Positions 1 through 8,143 of a DNA stretch of 64,000 nt are shown one piece after another. This DNA is from Labrys wisconsinensis (GTDB lineage: Bacteria; Pseudomonadota; Alphaproteobacteria; Rhizobiales; Labraceae). The notes under the pieces were generated by a model, which was not told the DNA's origin, ran no database searches, and worked only from the letters and a program-made list of their open reading frames with translations. The position numbers were made by a program, and so were the translations under genes. Positions within the stretch are counted from its first letter, which is position 1; every line of letters begins with the position of its first letter. The DNA lies in NCBI RefSeq assembly GCF_030814995.1, contig NZ_JAUSVX010000016.1, positions 124,001 through 188,000 on the forward strand, in the 5' to 3' direction.

Positions 1-1140
1 CGGCAGGGTGAGGATGCCGGCGAGCGTGATCGCGCCCTTCGCCCCGGCCAGCGAGGCGGCGGCGATCACGCGCAGGTGCGGGCGGATGACGGTCTCCCCT
101 CGCCGCCTGGCCCGGAACAGCGTGAACCGCAACGACACCCAGACCCAGGCGAAGCGGCCGGCCGCCAGGACGGCCATGATCGCCGCGGCGTAGACCGCCA
201 GCCAGATCGGCTCGTGATGGCCGGTCTGGCGCACGGTCTCGACCGCGCCGGCGAAGATGCTCGGCAACTGCTCGCCGAGCAGGATGAAGATGACGCCGTT
301 GGCGGCGAACTGGACCAGGTCCCAGACCGCTTCCCGCCGCCAGCGGCTGGCCGCCGGCAGCCGCACCGGGTTCTCGACGAAGCTCATGGTGAAGCCGGCG
401 GCGACCGCTGCCAGGATGCCGGAGCAATGCAGGTGCTCGGCCGCCAGATAGGCCGCGAACGGGATCAGCAGGCTGACCAGGATGAAGGAGCCTGGATCGC
501 TGCCGTAGCGGATCGCCAGCCAGCCCCTGGCGCGGACCACGCCCCAGGCGATGGCGGTGCCGATCGCCAGGCCGCCGGCGGCGAGCCACAGGAAGGTCGC
601 CACCGCCTCGGCCGCGGAGAAGGTGCCGGTCAGCGCCGCCGCGATGGCGAAACGCAGGCAGACCAGGCCTGAGGCGTCGTTGAGCAGCGATTCCCCCTCC
701 AGGATATGCATCAGCCGCTTGGGCACCGGCACGCGCGCCGCGATGGCCGACACCGCGATCGGATCGGTCGGCGCCAGCACGGCCGCGAGGGCGAAGGCCA
801 CGGCGAGCGGCATGGCCGGGATCATCCAGTGGATGAAGAAGCCCATGCCGACGACGGTGAACACGACCAGGCTGAGCGCCAGCTCCAGGATGGTGCCGGC
901 ATCGCGGAACAGGCCGTCCTTGGGAATGCGCCAACCGTCGAGGAACAGGAGAGGCGGCAGGAACAAGAGGAAGAAGACCTGGGGGTCCAGGCGCACCCCG
1001 AGGTCCATCGTCGAGGCGATCAGCGCGCCGATGGCGATCTGCACCAGCGGCAGCGGCACCGCGAAGGGCAGCATCCGGCCGGCCGCGCCGCTCGCCACCA
1101 CGGCGAGGAACAGGATGAGGACGGTCTCGATGCTGTCCAT
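1..1140 (-). CDS. CPA1-type Na+/H+ antiporter (3' end outside window)
   Basis: An uninterrupted reading frame of 380 codons starts at the ATG read from 1140 and runs off the left edge, so the C-terminus is missing. The protein is a chain of hydrophobic segments from residue 1 onward. It carries the CPA1/NhaP-like signatures FLPPLLFLDGW near residue 60 and LAPTDPIAVSAIAARVP near residue 105, followed by LEGESLLNDASGLV with the acidic and Asn-Asp residues of the ion-binding centre. Proteins of this family exchange external protons for internal Na+, K+ or Li+ across the inner membrane; ion specificity cannot be read here. It lies 42 bp downstream of the DUF900 hydrolase gene on the same strand and may be cotranscribed with it. 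The family call is firm, the substrate is not. Confidence 0.9.
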   Translation of the reverse strand, partial: MDSIETVLILFLAVVASGAAGRMLPFAVPLPLVQIAIGALIASTMDLGVRLDPQVFFLLFLPPLLFLDGWRIPKDGLFRDAGTILELALSLVVFTVVGMGFFIHWMIPAMPLAVAFALAAVLAPTDPIAVSAIAARVPVPKRLMHILEGESLLNDASGLVCLRFAIAAALTGTFSAAEAVATFLWLAAGGLAIGTAIAWGVVRARGWLAIRYGSDPGSFILVSLLIPFAAYLAAEHLHCSGILAAVAAGFTMSFVENPVRLPAASRWRREAVWDLVQFAANGVIFILLGEQLPSIFAGAVETVRQTGHHEPIWLAVYAAAIMAVLAAGRFAWVWVSLRFTLFRARRRGETVIRPHLRVIAAASLAGAKGAITLAGILTLP

Positions 1141-1182
1141 GTGGGTTCCCATGTCCGCGGCACGCCGTGCCGCTGCCCGCCC

Positions 1183-2445
1183 TCAATAGGGCACCTGGCC
1201 GTTGACGACCCGCGGGGCGGGCGCCTCGGCCTCGTCGATCTGTCGCCGGAACCGGCTGCGCGCCGCAGGATCCAGCACGGCCACGGGCGCGGCAAGGGCG
1301 GCGCCGGCCGCCGAGCCGAGGACGCGGGCGGAGCCCAGCGCCACCCCTCCCACCCGGTCGGCGAGGCCGATCTCGCCGGTCTCGAGCGACTGGCCGGCCA
1401 GGCGCCGTCCGAGGAGCCGGACCATCTCGGGACTGTCGGCGAAGGTGTTGTGCGCCAGCGCATCCGTGCCCTGGACATCGGTGGTGTCGATGATCGAGAT
1501 GCCGAGCCCCTTCAGGTCGGCCGCGTAGGGCCGGAGATCGGCGGCGCCGAGGCGGTCGACATCGCCGGAAATCCAGCGCGACAGCGCCAGCGCCCGATCG
1601 CCGCGGGAGGCGATGATGGTGAATTGCGGACGCCTCGGCCCCATTTCGATGATCTGACGGCGGAAGACATCGACGTCGATGTCGGGCGAGGCCAGCACCA
1701 CGTTGCGAATCTTGGGCGAAATGCCCTTGTCGCGGATCGCCATCTCGCGCAGGGCCTCCGCGGTGAGCCAGCTCCCCATGGAATGGGCGAGGATGGTGAC
1801 CTCGCCGACATCCGGGCTCGCCGCCGCATGGCGCAGCAGGTCCTCCAGGGCATAGCGCGAGAAATTGGCGCTCTCCTTGTCGTAGAGATAGTCGAAGGTG
1901 CTGCCGCGCGAGGGCCAGGCGAACAGGACCGGGGCGGCATCGATGCCGGAATCGTGGGAGACCTGCGCCAGGCGATAGACGGCATCGGCATAGGTGTTGT
2001 TGAAACCGTGCACGAAGATCAGCGCCCGGCGCTTCGGCCCGCGGTTGCGGCGGAACCAGTCGAAGATCTGGGGCTCCGAGGCCACCGTCCGGGTGCCCAG
2101 GGTCACGAACTCCGTCGCGGGATCGCCGGGCACCCGCGCCGGCCACTGGATCTCACCGACCTTGCGGTTGCGGTCGGGCGGGATGGACACCACGATATTG
2201 CTCAGCGAGACCGCCGTTCCCCGCTCACCCGAGAACAGCTCGCCGGGATCGGCGGCAGGCTTGCGGGTGGTCATGACCAGCATGTCGACCCTGCTTGCGC
2301 CCGCCACGGGCGCCGGCACGGGCTGCAGCACGTTCTCGGGGCGCGTGGCGCAGGCGGCGAGGCAGAGGCAGAGGGAGAGCACGAGGGACAGGAGCCGCGG
2401 CCCCCCTGCCCGCCGCGCAGCGGCCGTTTCGTCCGTCCCCGTCAT
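1183..2445 (-). CDS. DUF900 alpha/beta-hydrolase lipoprotein
   Basis: The product has 420 residues. A cleavable lipoprotein signal lies at residues ~17-38, ending in lipobox LAAC, so it should be anchored in the envelope. The body has the DUF900 alpha/beta-hydrolase layout: an oxyanion segment FVHGFNNTYADAV, the nucleophile elbow AHSMG with catalytic Ser, an Asp in ASPDIDVDVF, and a late His in ALAHNTF. This family is lipase/esterase-like, but no substrate can be assigned. The ATG overlaps the stop of the upstream TetR gene by four bases (ATGA), which fixes the start and implies translational coupling. A longer reading frame upstream lies inside the TetR gene and is rejected. The hydrolase is probably controlled with the regulator from the promoter before the TetR gene. 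Confidence 0.85.
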   Translation of the reverse strand: MTGTDETAAARRAGGPRLLSLVLSLCLCLAACATRPENVLQPVPAPVAGASRVDMLVMTTRKPAADPGELFSGERGTAVSLSNIVVSIPPDRNRKVGEIQWPARVPGDPATEFVTLGTRTVASEPQIFDWFRRNRGPKRRALIFVHGFNNTYADAVYRLAQVSHDSGIDAAPVLFAWPSRGSTFDYLYDKESANFSRYALEDLLRHAAASPDVGEVTILAHSMGSWLTAEALREMAIRDKGISPKIRNVVLASPDIDVDVFRRQIIEMGPRRPQFTIIASRGDRALALSRWISGDVDRLGAADLRPYAADLKGLGISIIDTTDVQGTDALAHNTFADSPEMVRLLGRRLAGQSLETGEIGLADRVGGVALGSARVLGSAAGAALAAPVAVLDPAARSRFRRQIDEAEAPAPRVVNGQVPY

Positions 2446-3056
2446 GGCCGTTCTCCCGTTGCCCAGGTCGCCAGCAAGGTCCGGATGATGGCGACCGCAT
2501 CGGGGACCAGCTCGAAGTCCGTCTCGCCCCGGACCCACTCGTGGATGAAGCCGTCGACCATGGCGTCGAAGGCGCGCGCCGCGGCGCGGGCCGTCCACGG
2601 CTCGGCCAGGGCGCCGCGCGCCTCGGCGACCGCGAAGATCTCCGCCACCAGCCCGCGCACCCGTCCGCGGAAGCGGCGCATCTCGTCGGCCTCTTCCTCC
2701 GTCACGGTCTCGACGGCCATGAAGATCCCGAGGAGCCTGCGGTGCCGCGGATCGCTCTGGAGATTGGCGAGCGTCGCCTCGATCGCGTCGCCCAGCGCAT
2801 CGAGGGGGGAGGACGTCGTGCCGGCGGCCAGGCGCTCGGACAGGTCCCGCATCGGCATCCCGATCCGGTCGCGGATGGCGGACAGCAGACCGAGCTTGTT
2901 GCCGAAATGGAAATGCACGGCGCCCCGGGTCACGCCCGCCGTCGCGGCGATCTCGTCCAGCGAGACCGCCTCGTATCCCTCCTGCAGGAACAGCGCCTCC
3001 GCCGCCTGCTGGATGGCCCGTCTCGTCTCCGCCGCCTGCTCCTTGGTCCGCCGCAT
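2442..3056 (-). CDS. TetR/AcrR-family transcriptional regulator
   Basis: A 204-residue protein with a TetR N-terminal helix-turn-helix at residues ~10-56 (TRRAIQQAAEALFLQEGYE, then SLDEIAATAGVTRGAVHFHF). The C-terminal ligand-binding region resembles AcrR/TtgR regulators (RHRRLLGIFMAVETVTEEEAD and a dimerisation helix near the end). AcrR-like regulators usually repress an RND efflux operon, but none is adjacent. Here the regulator is the first gene of a two-gene unit with the DUF900 lipoprotein, overlapping it by four bases. A near-palindromic site with a well-spaced promoter sits directly upstream, consistent with autoregulation. The ligand is unknown. Confidence 0.9.
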   Translation of the reverse strand: MRRTKEQAAETRRAIQQAAEALFLQEGYEAVSLDEIAATAGVTRGAVHFHFGNKLGLLSAIRDRIGMPMRDLSERLAAGTTSSPLDALGDAIEATLANLQSDPRHRRLLGIFMAVETVTEEEADEMRRFRGRVRGLVAEIFAVAEARGALAEPWTARAAARAFDAMVDGFIHEWVRGETDFELVPDAVAIIRTLLATWATGERP

Positions 3057-3079
3057 CGGTTCTGCCCCTGAGCGTCGGA

Positions 3080-3108
3080 CTTATATAAACATACGGTTTG
3101 TTTGTAAA
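3080..3108 (-). promoter_or_regulatory. TetR promoter and probable operator
   Basis: Read on the minus strand, TTTACA (3108-3103) and TATAAG (3085-3080) are separated by 17 bp, a good sigma-70 arrangement pointing at the TetR gene. The spacer carries the near-palindrome AAACATA-CGG-TTTGTTT (3087-3103, 6 of 7 arm bases pair), resembling operators of AcrR/TtgR-type regulators. The AT-rich patch contrasts sharply with the GC-rich surroundings. Autoregulation is inferred. Confidence 0.6.
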
Positions 3109-3216
3109 CTGCCTCGACCAAGCCGCAATGAGAATAGTCGGGCAATGCCCGGGAGACGTGACGGGCTGGTGACGCCTGGTGTGGCCGTCACCGGAGCCTT
3201 CGGGATGTCGGCGCGT

Positions 3217-4254
3217 TCAGGCCGTGAGATCGGCGATGCGCACCGGCGCCCCGCCGCGGTCGGCCGAGCGGACGGCGGCGTGGCAGAGCGCGAGGCTGCG
3301 CAGGTTGTCGCTGCCGGTGGCGAGCGGGACGCGCGCCTCGCCGCTGCGGATGGCCTCGACGAAAGCCGCGGCCGAGCCCTCACGGTCGACGAGGCCCCCG
3401 GCCGGCGGCGTGAGGTCGCGCGGCTCGCCACCGAGCGGCGTCACGGTGAAATATTCGCCCGCCAGCCGCGCCCCGACATTGCCGCGCCAGGCGAAGGCGA
3501 GGCTCGCTTCCGCCAGGTCGATGCGCCAGGCGCCGGACCAGGGCGTCACCGGCCCGCGGCTGAGATAGTTGCCGCGCCAGGTGACCGTCGCGCCGCCGTC
3601 GAACGTCACCACCGCGGCGGCGCAGGGCGCGCCCTCATAGGCGCTGCCCGGCGGGTTCCAGGTGCGGCAGCTCACCTCCACCGGCTCCTGACCGAGGATG
3701 AAGCGCATCAGGTCGAAATGGTGGATGCCCATGTCGACCAGCAGCGGATAGGCCTCGGGATAGCGGTAGCCCTCCGGGGCATAGCGCCGGAAGTCGACCT
3801 CCACGGTGATCGGCGCGCCATAGGTGCCGCGCCGCACGATGTCGGCTGCGGCGGCCGCAACCGGGAAGAAGCGATAGTTCTGGCTGACGGCGAGCAGGCG
3901 GCCCTGCCGCTGCGCCAGGGCGACGAGGTTGCCGGCCTCCAGAACGGTCGCGGCGAACGGCTTTTCCAGGAGCACGTGGCGGCCGGCCTCCAGGGCCTGC
4001 GAGGCCACCGCATGATGGACAGCGGTGCGGACCGGCGCGACCACGCCCTCCGCCTCCACGGCGGCGAGGGCCTCGCCCAGCGAGGCGAAGAGCCGAGCCG
4101 ACGGCACGCCCGCCGCTTCCGCCCGGGCGCGGGCGCCGGCATCGACGTCGACATAGGCGGCGATCTCGACGCCCGGCACGGCCGGCAGCACCTCCAGGGC
4201 CCATTGCGAGCCCCAGCCGCCGAGGCCGACATGGATCAGTCCGATGGCTTGCAT
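3217..4254 (-). CDS. Gfo/Idh/MocA-family NAD(P)-dependent oxidoreductase
   Basis: The 345-residue protein begins with a Rossmann nucleotide-binding segment (IHVGLGGWGSQWALEVL). The family's LLEKPFA motif (EKP lysine) is near residue 97 and the substrate-side motif DMGIHHFDLMRFILG near residue 175; both are hallmarks of Gfo/Idh/MocA dehydrogenases acting on sugars, polyols or inositols. The second half is the mixed alpha/beta substrate domain. The start ATG at 4254 is the only one consistent with the Rossmann start. It stands alone, divergent from the GFA gene with a gap of about 150 bp, and no sugar transporter lies next to it. Substrate and physiological direction are not determinable. Confidence 0.9.
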   Translation of the reverse strand: MQAIGLIHVGLGGWGSQWALEVLPAVPGVEIAAYVDVDAGARARAEAAGVPSARLFASLGEALAAVEAEGVVAPVRTAVHHAVASQALEAGRHVLLEKPFAATVLEAGNLVALAQRQGRLLAVSQNYRFFPVAAAAADIVRRGTYGAPITVEVDFRRYAPEGYRYPEAYPLLVDMGIHHFDLMRFILGQEPVEVSCRTWNPPGSAYEGAPCAAAVVTFDGGATVTWRGNYLSRGPVTPWSGAWRIDLAEASLAFAWRGNVGARLAGEYFTVTPLGGEPRDLTPPAGGLVDREGSAAAFVEAIRSGEARVPLATGSDNLRSLALCHAAVRSADRGGAPVRIADLTA

Positions 4255-4405
4255 GCTTCACCCCACGCTGGTTTGCTGCGCACCGCCCGCCGGCCGCACG
4301 CTGCCGGCAAACGCACGGGGCCGGATTTGGTTCGCCCCGGCGCCCACGGTGCCTATAGTGCCGATGGGGCCACACGATGACGCGCCCACGGACAAGGAGC
4401 CCCCG

Positions 4406-4897
4406 ATGCCGCTGACCCTGCATGGATCCTGCCGCTGCGGCGCCGTGCATTTCTCGGTCCAGAGCCACACGCCCTATCCCTACCAGCTCTGCTACTGCTC
4501 GATCTGCCGCAAGACCGCCGGCGGCGGCTTCGCCATCAACATCATGGGCGATGCGCGCACGTTGAAGATCCGCGGCAAGCGCTCGATCGGCCTGTTCCAT
4601 GCCGAGATCCGCGACGAGGACGGGCGCTGCGAGGTCTCCAGCGGCGAGCGGCGCCATTGCAAGGCCTGCGGCACGGCCCTGTGGGTCTATGACGAGGCCT
4701 GGCCGGACCTCATGCACCCCTTCGCCTCGGCCATCGACAGCGAGCTGCCGGTGCCGCCGGAGCGCACCCACCTGATGCTGCGCTACAAGGCCGGCTGGGT
4801 CGAGCCGGTGATCGGGCCGAAGGACCAGACCTTCGACCTCTATCCCGTCGAATCGATCGAGGCGTGGCACCGCACGCGCGGCCTGTGGGTGGACTGA
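4406..4897 (+). CDS. GFA-family zinc-binding protein
   Basis: A 163-residue protein with the cysteine pattern of the glutathione-dependent formaldehyde-activating (GFA/CENP-V) fold: GSCRCGAV at residues 6-13, CYCSIC near residue 31 and HCKACGT near residue 90, which bind zinc ions. Many family members are annotated by fold only, so the formaldehyde-glutathione reaction should not be assumed. The reading frame extends upstream, but ATG 4406 is chosen because AAGGAG lies at 4394-4399 with correct spacing and the domain starts immediately. The gene is monocistronic and divergent from the Gfo/Idh/MocA gene. Confidence 0.85.
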   Translation: MPLTLHGSCRCGAVHFSVQSHTPYPYQLCYCSICRKTAGGGFAINIMGDARTLKIRGKRSIGLFHAEIRDEDGRCEVSSGERRHCKACGTALWVYDEAWPDLMHPFASAIDSELPVPPERTHLMLRYKAGWVEPVIGPKDQTFDLYPVESIEAWHRTRGLWVD

Positions 4898-4955
4898 CGC
4901 CGCCCTTTGCGATCGCCGCCGGATCTGGCACACCGGTCCTAGTGTTCCGACTCTA

Positions 4956-5057
4956 ACGGTTCGTTCCGAACCGTCAGCCCGGAACCCTAGTTGGTTCAAT
5001 GCTTTGTGTTGTGCTTCCAACACAATGGTCAGGGACCAAGCGTCGGAAGCACAACAC
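4956..5057. promoter_or_regulatory. Cluster of inverted repeats before the amidase gene
   Basis: Four perfect inverted repeats crowd this leader: ACGGTTCG-TTC-CGAACCGT (4956-4974), GAACC-CTAGTT-GGTTC (4982-4997), TTGTGTTG-TGCTTC-CAACACAA (5004-5025), and 13-bp arms GTGTTGTGCTTCC (5006-5018) with GGAAGCACAACAC (5045-5057). The last two share an arm, so they exclude each other as RNA hairpins. They could be tandem operators or an RNA switch; no matching regulator gene is adjacent. Confidence 0.5.
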
Positions 5058-5078
5058 TAGCCCCGATGGAGACCAGCC

Positions 5079-6014
5079 ATGGCACGGCACCGGTTCGAGC
5101 CGACACGCTATTCCAACGTCCTGGCGACCCTGGAGCCGGTCCTCGCCGTCGCCGACGGCGACACGGTGGTGACGACGACGCTCGATGCCGCCGGCCGCGA
5201 CCGTGACGGCGTGCAGCGGGCGCCGCGCGGCAATCCGATGACCGGGCCGTTCTTCGTCGAGGGCGCCGAGCCGGGCGACGCTCTGCTGGTGCGCATCGAC
5301 CGGATGACGCCGATCCGCGCCACCGGCTGGACCTTCTCGGTGCTCGCGCCCAACGTGGTCGAGCCCGGCGCCGTGGCGCGCCTGCCCGAGCGGCGCGAGG
5401 TGGAATGGGCGATCGACCCGCAGGCCGGGACGGCACGCCTCGCCGATGCCGGACGCGAGCTCACCGTGCCGCTCGCCCCGATGATCGGCTGCTTCGGCGT
5501 GGCGCCGCGGCAGGGCCAGGCCATCTCCACCGCGACCAGCGGCGAGCACGGCGGCAACATGGACTATCGCCGCTTCGCCCCGGGCACCACCGCCGGTTTC
5601 CCGGTCGCTGTGCCGGGGGCGCTGTTCTTCCTCGGCGACGGCCATGCCTGCCAGGGCGACGGCGAGATCGTCGGCACCGGCATCGAGACCGCCTTCGAGA
5701 TCGAGTTCACGGCGCGCCTGCGCAAGCAGGCCGGCTTCGGCTGGCCGCGCGGCGAGACCGAGACCGACATCTTCACCGTCGGCAATGCCCGCCCGCTCGA
5801 CCAGGCGCTGCAGCACGCCACCACCGAGATGCTGCGCTGGCTCGGCCAGGATTTCGGCCTCGATGCCACCGCCGCCAGCCACCTCCTCGGCCAGGCCGTC
5901 CGCTACGACGTCGCCAACGTGTTCAACCCGGCCTATTCCGTCGCCTGCCGCCTCGCCAAGCGCTGGCTGACCCGGCCGGAGGGCACGGCGGGCGGGCTGG
6001 AGGGGACGGGCTGA
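5079..6014 (+). CDS. Acetamidase/formamidase-family protein (FmdA/AmdA)
   Basis: A 311-residue protein matching the FmdA_AmdA family, whose members hydrolyse formamide or acetamide to ammonia and the carboxylate. Visible family features are GNPMTGPFFVEGAEPGD near residue 50, the metal- and active-site region GCFGVAPRQGQAIST near residue 137, SGEHGGNMD near residue 158, and GALFFLGDGHACQGDGEI near residue 185. The length is normal. Start ATG 5079 is preceded by GGAG at 5066-5069. The gene is preceded by an unusual set of inverted repeats and is followed after 4 bp by a ParD-like gene, which is likely coincidental. Amide substrate is unknown; some family members act on other amides. Confidence 0.85.
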   Translation: MARHRFEPTRYSNVLATLEPVLAVADGDTVVTTTLDAAGRDRDGVQRAPRGNPMTGPFFVEGAEPGDALLVRIDRMTPIRATGWTFSVLAPNVVEPGAVARLPERREVEWAIDPQAGTARLADAGRELTVPLAPMIGCFGVAPRQGQAISTATSGEHGGNMDYRRFAPGTTAGFPVAVPGALFFLGDGHACQGDGEIVGTGIETAFEIEFTARLRKQAGFGWPRGETETDIFTVGNARPLDQALQHATTEMLRWLGQDFGLDATAASHLLGQAVRYDVANVFNPAYSVACRLAKRWLTRPEGTAGGLEGTG

Positions 6015-6018
6015 GACG

Positions 6019-6294
6019 ATGACCACGACCATCTCCTTCACTCTCGACGACTACGGCGCGGCCTTCGTCGAAACTCAGGTCGCGGAGGGCCGCCATGGCA
6101 ACGCAAGCGATGTCCTGCATGCCGCTCTCCGGCTACTCCAAGACCAGCAAGCGCGGCTCGCAACCTTGCGCGCGGCTCTCCTCGAAGGTGAGGAGAGTGG
6201 GCCTTCCACTGCATTCGATTTCGACGCCTTCATTGCCGGCAAGCAATGGGCCGGCAAGGCGGCTCGCCCCTCACTTGACCTGTTTGGGTCGTAG
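6019..6294 (+). CDS. ParD-like ribbon-helix-helix antitoxin (orphan)
   Basis: A 91-residue protein with an N-terminal ribbon-helix-helix of the ParD/CopG type (ISFTLDDYGAAFVETQVAEG, then GNASDVLHAALRLLQDQ), followed by an acidic C-terminal tail of the kind that wraps the ParE toxin (FDFDAFIAGK). ParD normally represses its own operon and neutralises the gyrase-targeting ParE encoded downstream. The 154 bp that follow contain no ParE-like frame; the next gene is an XRE-ImmA protein. It is therefore an orphan antitoxin or the remnant of a broken pair. It starts 4 bp after the amidase stop codon. Confidence 0.75.
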   Translation: MTTTISFTLDDYGAAFVETQVAEGRHGNASDVLHAALRLLQDQQARLATLRAALLEGEESGPSTAFDFDAFIAGKQWAGKAARPSLDLFGS

Positions 6295-6448
6295 TGCTTC
6301 ATCGGTGAATGCGCGCGGATCCGGTGCGCCGGCCAAGTGCGGCAGACGGTGTTCAGCTCTCCCGAGAAAGCCGCGAACGCCTGGAATGGGCAGATTGCAA
6401 AGACCGTAGAGGATTTTCTCCGACGCTTTGCGTCAGGCAGAGGCATCA

Positions 6449-7630
6449 ATGGCACGCAGCATCGCCGCGATCGTAGAACCGAAGATCCTGACGTGGGCAC
6501 GCGCCACGGCGGGGCTTTCGATCGACGACGCAGCGAGGAGCATCCAGACAAAGCCCGAGAAGGTCGAAGCTTGGGAAAGGGGCGAAGAGAGCCCGAGCAT
6601 GGCTCAGCTCCGGAAAATGGCAGCCGCCTACAAGCGGGTCTTGAGTGATTTCTATTTGCCCGCAGTCCCCCGGGAAGGAGCGATACCGCACGATTTTCGT
6701 CGCCTGCCCGGCGAGGTTGCGCTGCATTATTCGCGCGCGCTGCGCTATCAGCTACGGATCGCGGCCGAGCGCCGCGAACTGGCGCTTGATCTAGCCGACG
6801 AGTTGGACAGTGAGGTTCCGACCGTCGATGGACATTTGCGACTCGATGCAGACGCCGAACAGTCGGGCGCGGAGCTACGCCGTCAGTTGCGCACGACGAT
6901 AGACAAGCAGCGTATTTGGCGCGATCCGCGTGCCGGCTACAACGGATGGCGTGCTGCGATCGAGCGCGCGGGCATCCTGGTCTTTCAGGCCGTCGGCATC
7001 CCGACGACCGAAATGCTCGGCTTCTCGCTCAGCGAGCGCCCCCTGCCTGTGATCGGCGTGAATCGCAAGCTGCGCCCGAACGGACGTACGTTCACCCTGC
7101 TGCATGAATGCGTGCACGTGTACCTTGGGGAGAGCAGCATTTGCGACATCGAGGACGGCGTGCTGCGCCCCCCGGAGGAGGAGAGGGTCGAGATCTTCTG
7201 CAACGCGGTTGCAGCCGCTGCCCTGGTACCTCTTGACAACTTGCTTGCAGAGCCCCTCGTGCGTGCTCAGCCCGCCCGCCCCCGCGATTGGAGCGCTGCC
7301 GAGCTGGCGGCGTTGTCGCGCACGTTCAGCGTCAGCGAGGAGGTAATCTTGCGCCGGCTGCTCACCGCCGGACGCACGTCGCAGGATTTCTATGCAGCCC
7401 GCCGCGCGGCCTGGGGCGGCTTGATGCAGGACGTGCAACCGTCGGACCCTGACGCCGAAATGAAGCGCAATATGCCGCAGGAAGTTTTGAGCGATCTCGG
7501 CAGGCCGTTCACGCAGATCGTGGTCAACAGCTATCAGAATTCCTATACTTCATTGAGTGACGTGACGCGGTATCTCGGCCTGAAAGCCGAGAAGATTGCC
7601 AAGCTGGAAGAATTGTTGGCGGGGCACTAA
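6449..7630 (+). CDS. XRE-family regulator with ImmA/IrrE metallopeptidase domain
   Basis: A 393-residue two-domain protein. Residues ~12-65 form a Cro/C1-type helix-turn-helix (LTWARATAGLSIDDAARSI, then VEAWERGEESPSMAQLRKM). Residues ~165-290 form an ImmA/IrrE zinc peptidase with HECVH at 219-223 (HExxH, second ligand His223) and a downstream EIFCNAVAAAALVP segment. Such proteins often act as antitoxin-like repressors, or cleave a repressor when induced. The next gene, encoding a DUF4411 protein, starts at the base after this stop codon, a common pairing in type II toxin-antitoxin loci. The frame can be extended 7 codons upstream; MARSIAAI is preferred. Confidence 0.85.
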   Translation: MARSIAAIVEPKILTWARATAGLSIDDAARSIQTKPEKVEAWERGEESPSMAQLRKMAAAYKRVLSDFYLPAVPREGAIPHDFRRLPGEVALHYSRALRYQLRIAAERRELALDLADELDSEVPTVDGHLRLDADAEQSGAELRRQLRTTIDKQRIWRDPRAGYNGWRAAIERAGILVFQAVGIPTTEMLGFSLSERPLPVIGVNRKLRPNGRTFTLLHECVHVYLGESSICDIEDGVLRPPEEERVEIFCNAVAAAALVPLDNLLAEPLVRAQPARPRDWSAAELAALSRTFSVSEEVILRRLLTAGRTSQDFYAARRAAWGGLMQDVQPSDPDAEMKRNMPQEVLSDLGRPFTQIVVNSYQNSYTSLSDVTRYLGLKAEKIAKLEELLAGH

Positions 7631-8104
7631 ATGGCCTCTCCGTCGATCTACTGCATTGACACCAGTTCAATTCTCACTTGGTACGTCGACATCTACCCTC
7701 CGGCGATCTTCCCAAAGCTTCCCGAACGGATCGAGCAACTGGTGGAAGTCGGGCGCATGCGGGCGCCCAAGGCTGTGTTCGACGAAATCAAAAGTGACGA
7801 TTGCCACAAATGGGCCAAGGCCCAGACCGACCTCTTTGTGGAAGAATCGGTGGCGGTTCAGAGGATCGTGCGCCAGCTCATGGCCACCCATCACAACCCA
7901 GCCAAACCCTTGAAGGGCATCAACGGAGCAGACCCGTTCGTGATTGCCATGGCGAAGGCTGGCGGTCCCAACTGGGTCGTCGTCAGCGACGAGCATGCGG
8001 GAACGCTCGAAAGCCGCAAGATTCCCTTCGTCTGCAATGCCGAGGGAGTCTCGTGCATCAACTTCAAGGCGATGATGCTCGCAGAGGGATGGACATTCAC
8101 ATAG
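7631..8104 (+). CDS. DUF4411 PIN-like protein, probable toxin
   Basis: A 157-residue DUF4411 protein. Acidic residues expected of a PIN-like nuclease centre are visible: IDTSSIL near the N-terminus (Asp9), a Glu in VFDEIKS near residue 50, GADPFVIAMA near residue 100 and VVVSDEHAG near residue 117. DUF4411 proteins are usually encoded right after an XRE-ImmA/IrrE gene, as here with zero intergenic bases, and are treated as the toxin of that pair. RNA cleavage is inferred from the fold. The gene ends 40 bp from the convergent EAD-like membrane protein gene. Confidence 0.8.
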   Translation: MASPSIYCIDTSSILTWYVDIYPPAIFPKLPERIEQLVEVGRMRAPKAVFDEIKSDDCHKWAKAQTDLFVEESVAVQRIVRQLMATHHNPAKPLKGINGADPFVIAMAKAGGPNWVVVSDEHAGTLESRKIPFVCNAEGVSCINFKAMMLAEGWTFT

Positions 8105-8143
8105 GTTCGCTCTCCGCCTGCACTTGCTGGAGCGCATGCGCGA

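Noticed and set aside
706-4380. A 1224-codon open frame on the plus strand
   Set aside because: It runs antisense to four well-supported minus-strand genes and has the Arg/His/Gly/Ala composition of GC-driven shadow frames, with no domain motif.
6337-6648. Possible ParE toxin after the ParD-like gene
   Set aside because: The frame overlaps the XRE-ImmA gene, lacks the ParE core pattern and begins at a GTG without ribosome site.
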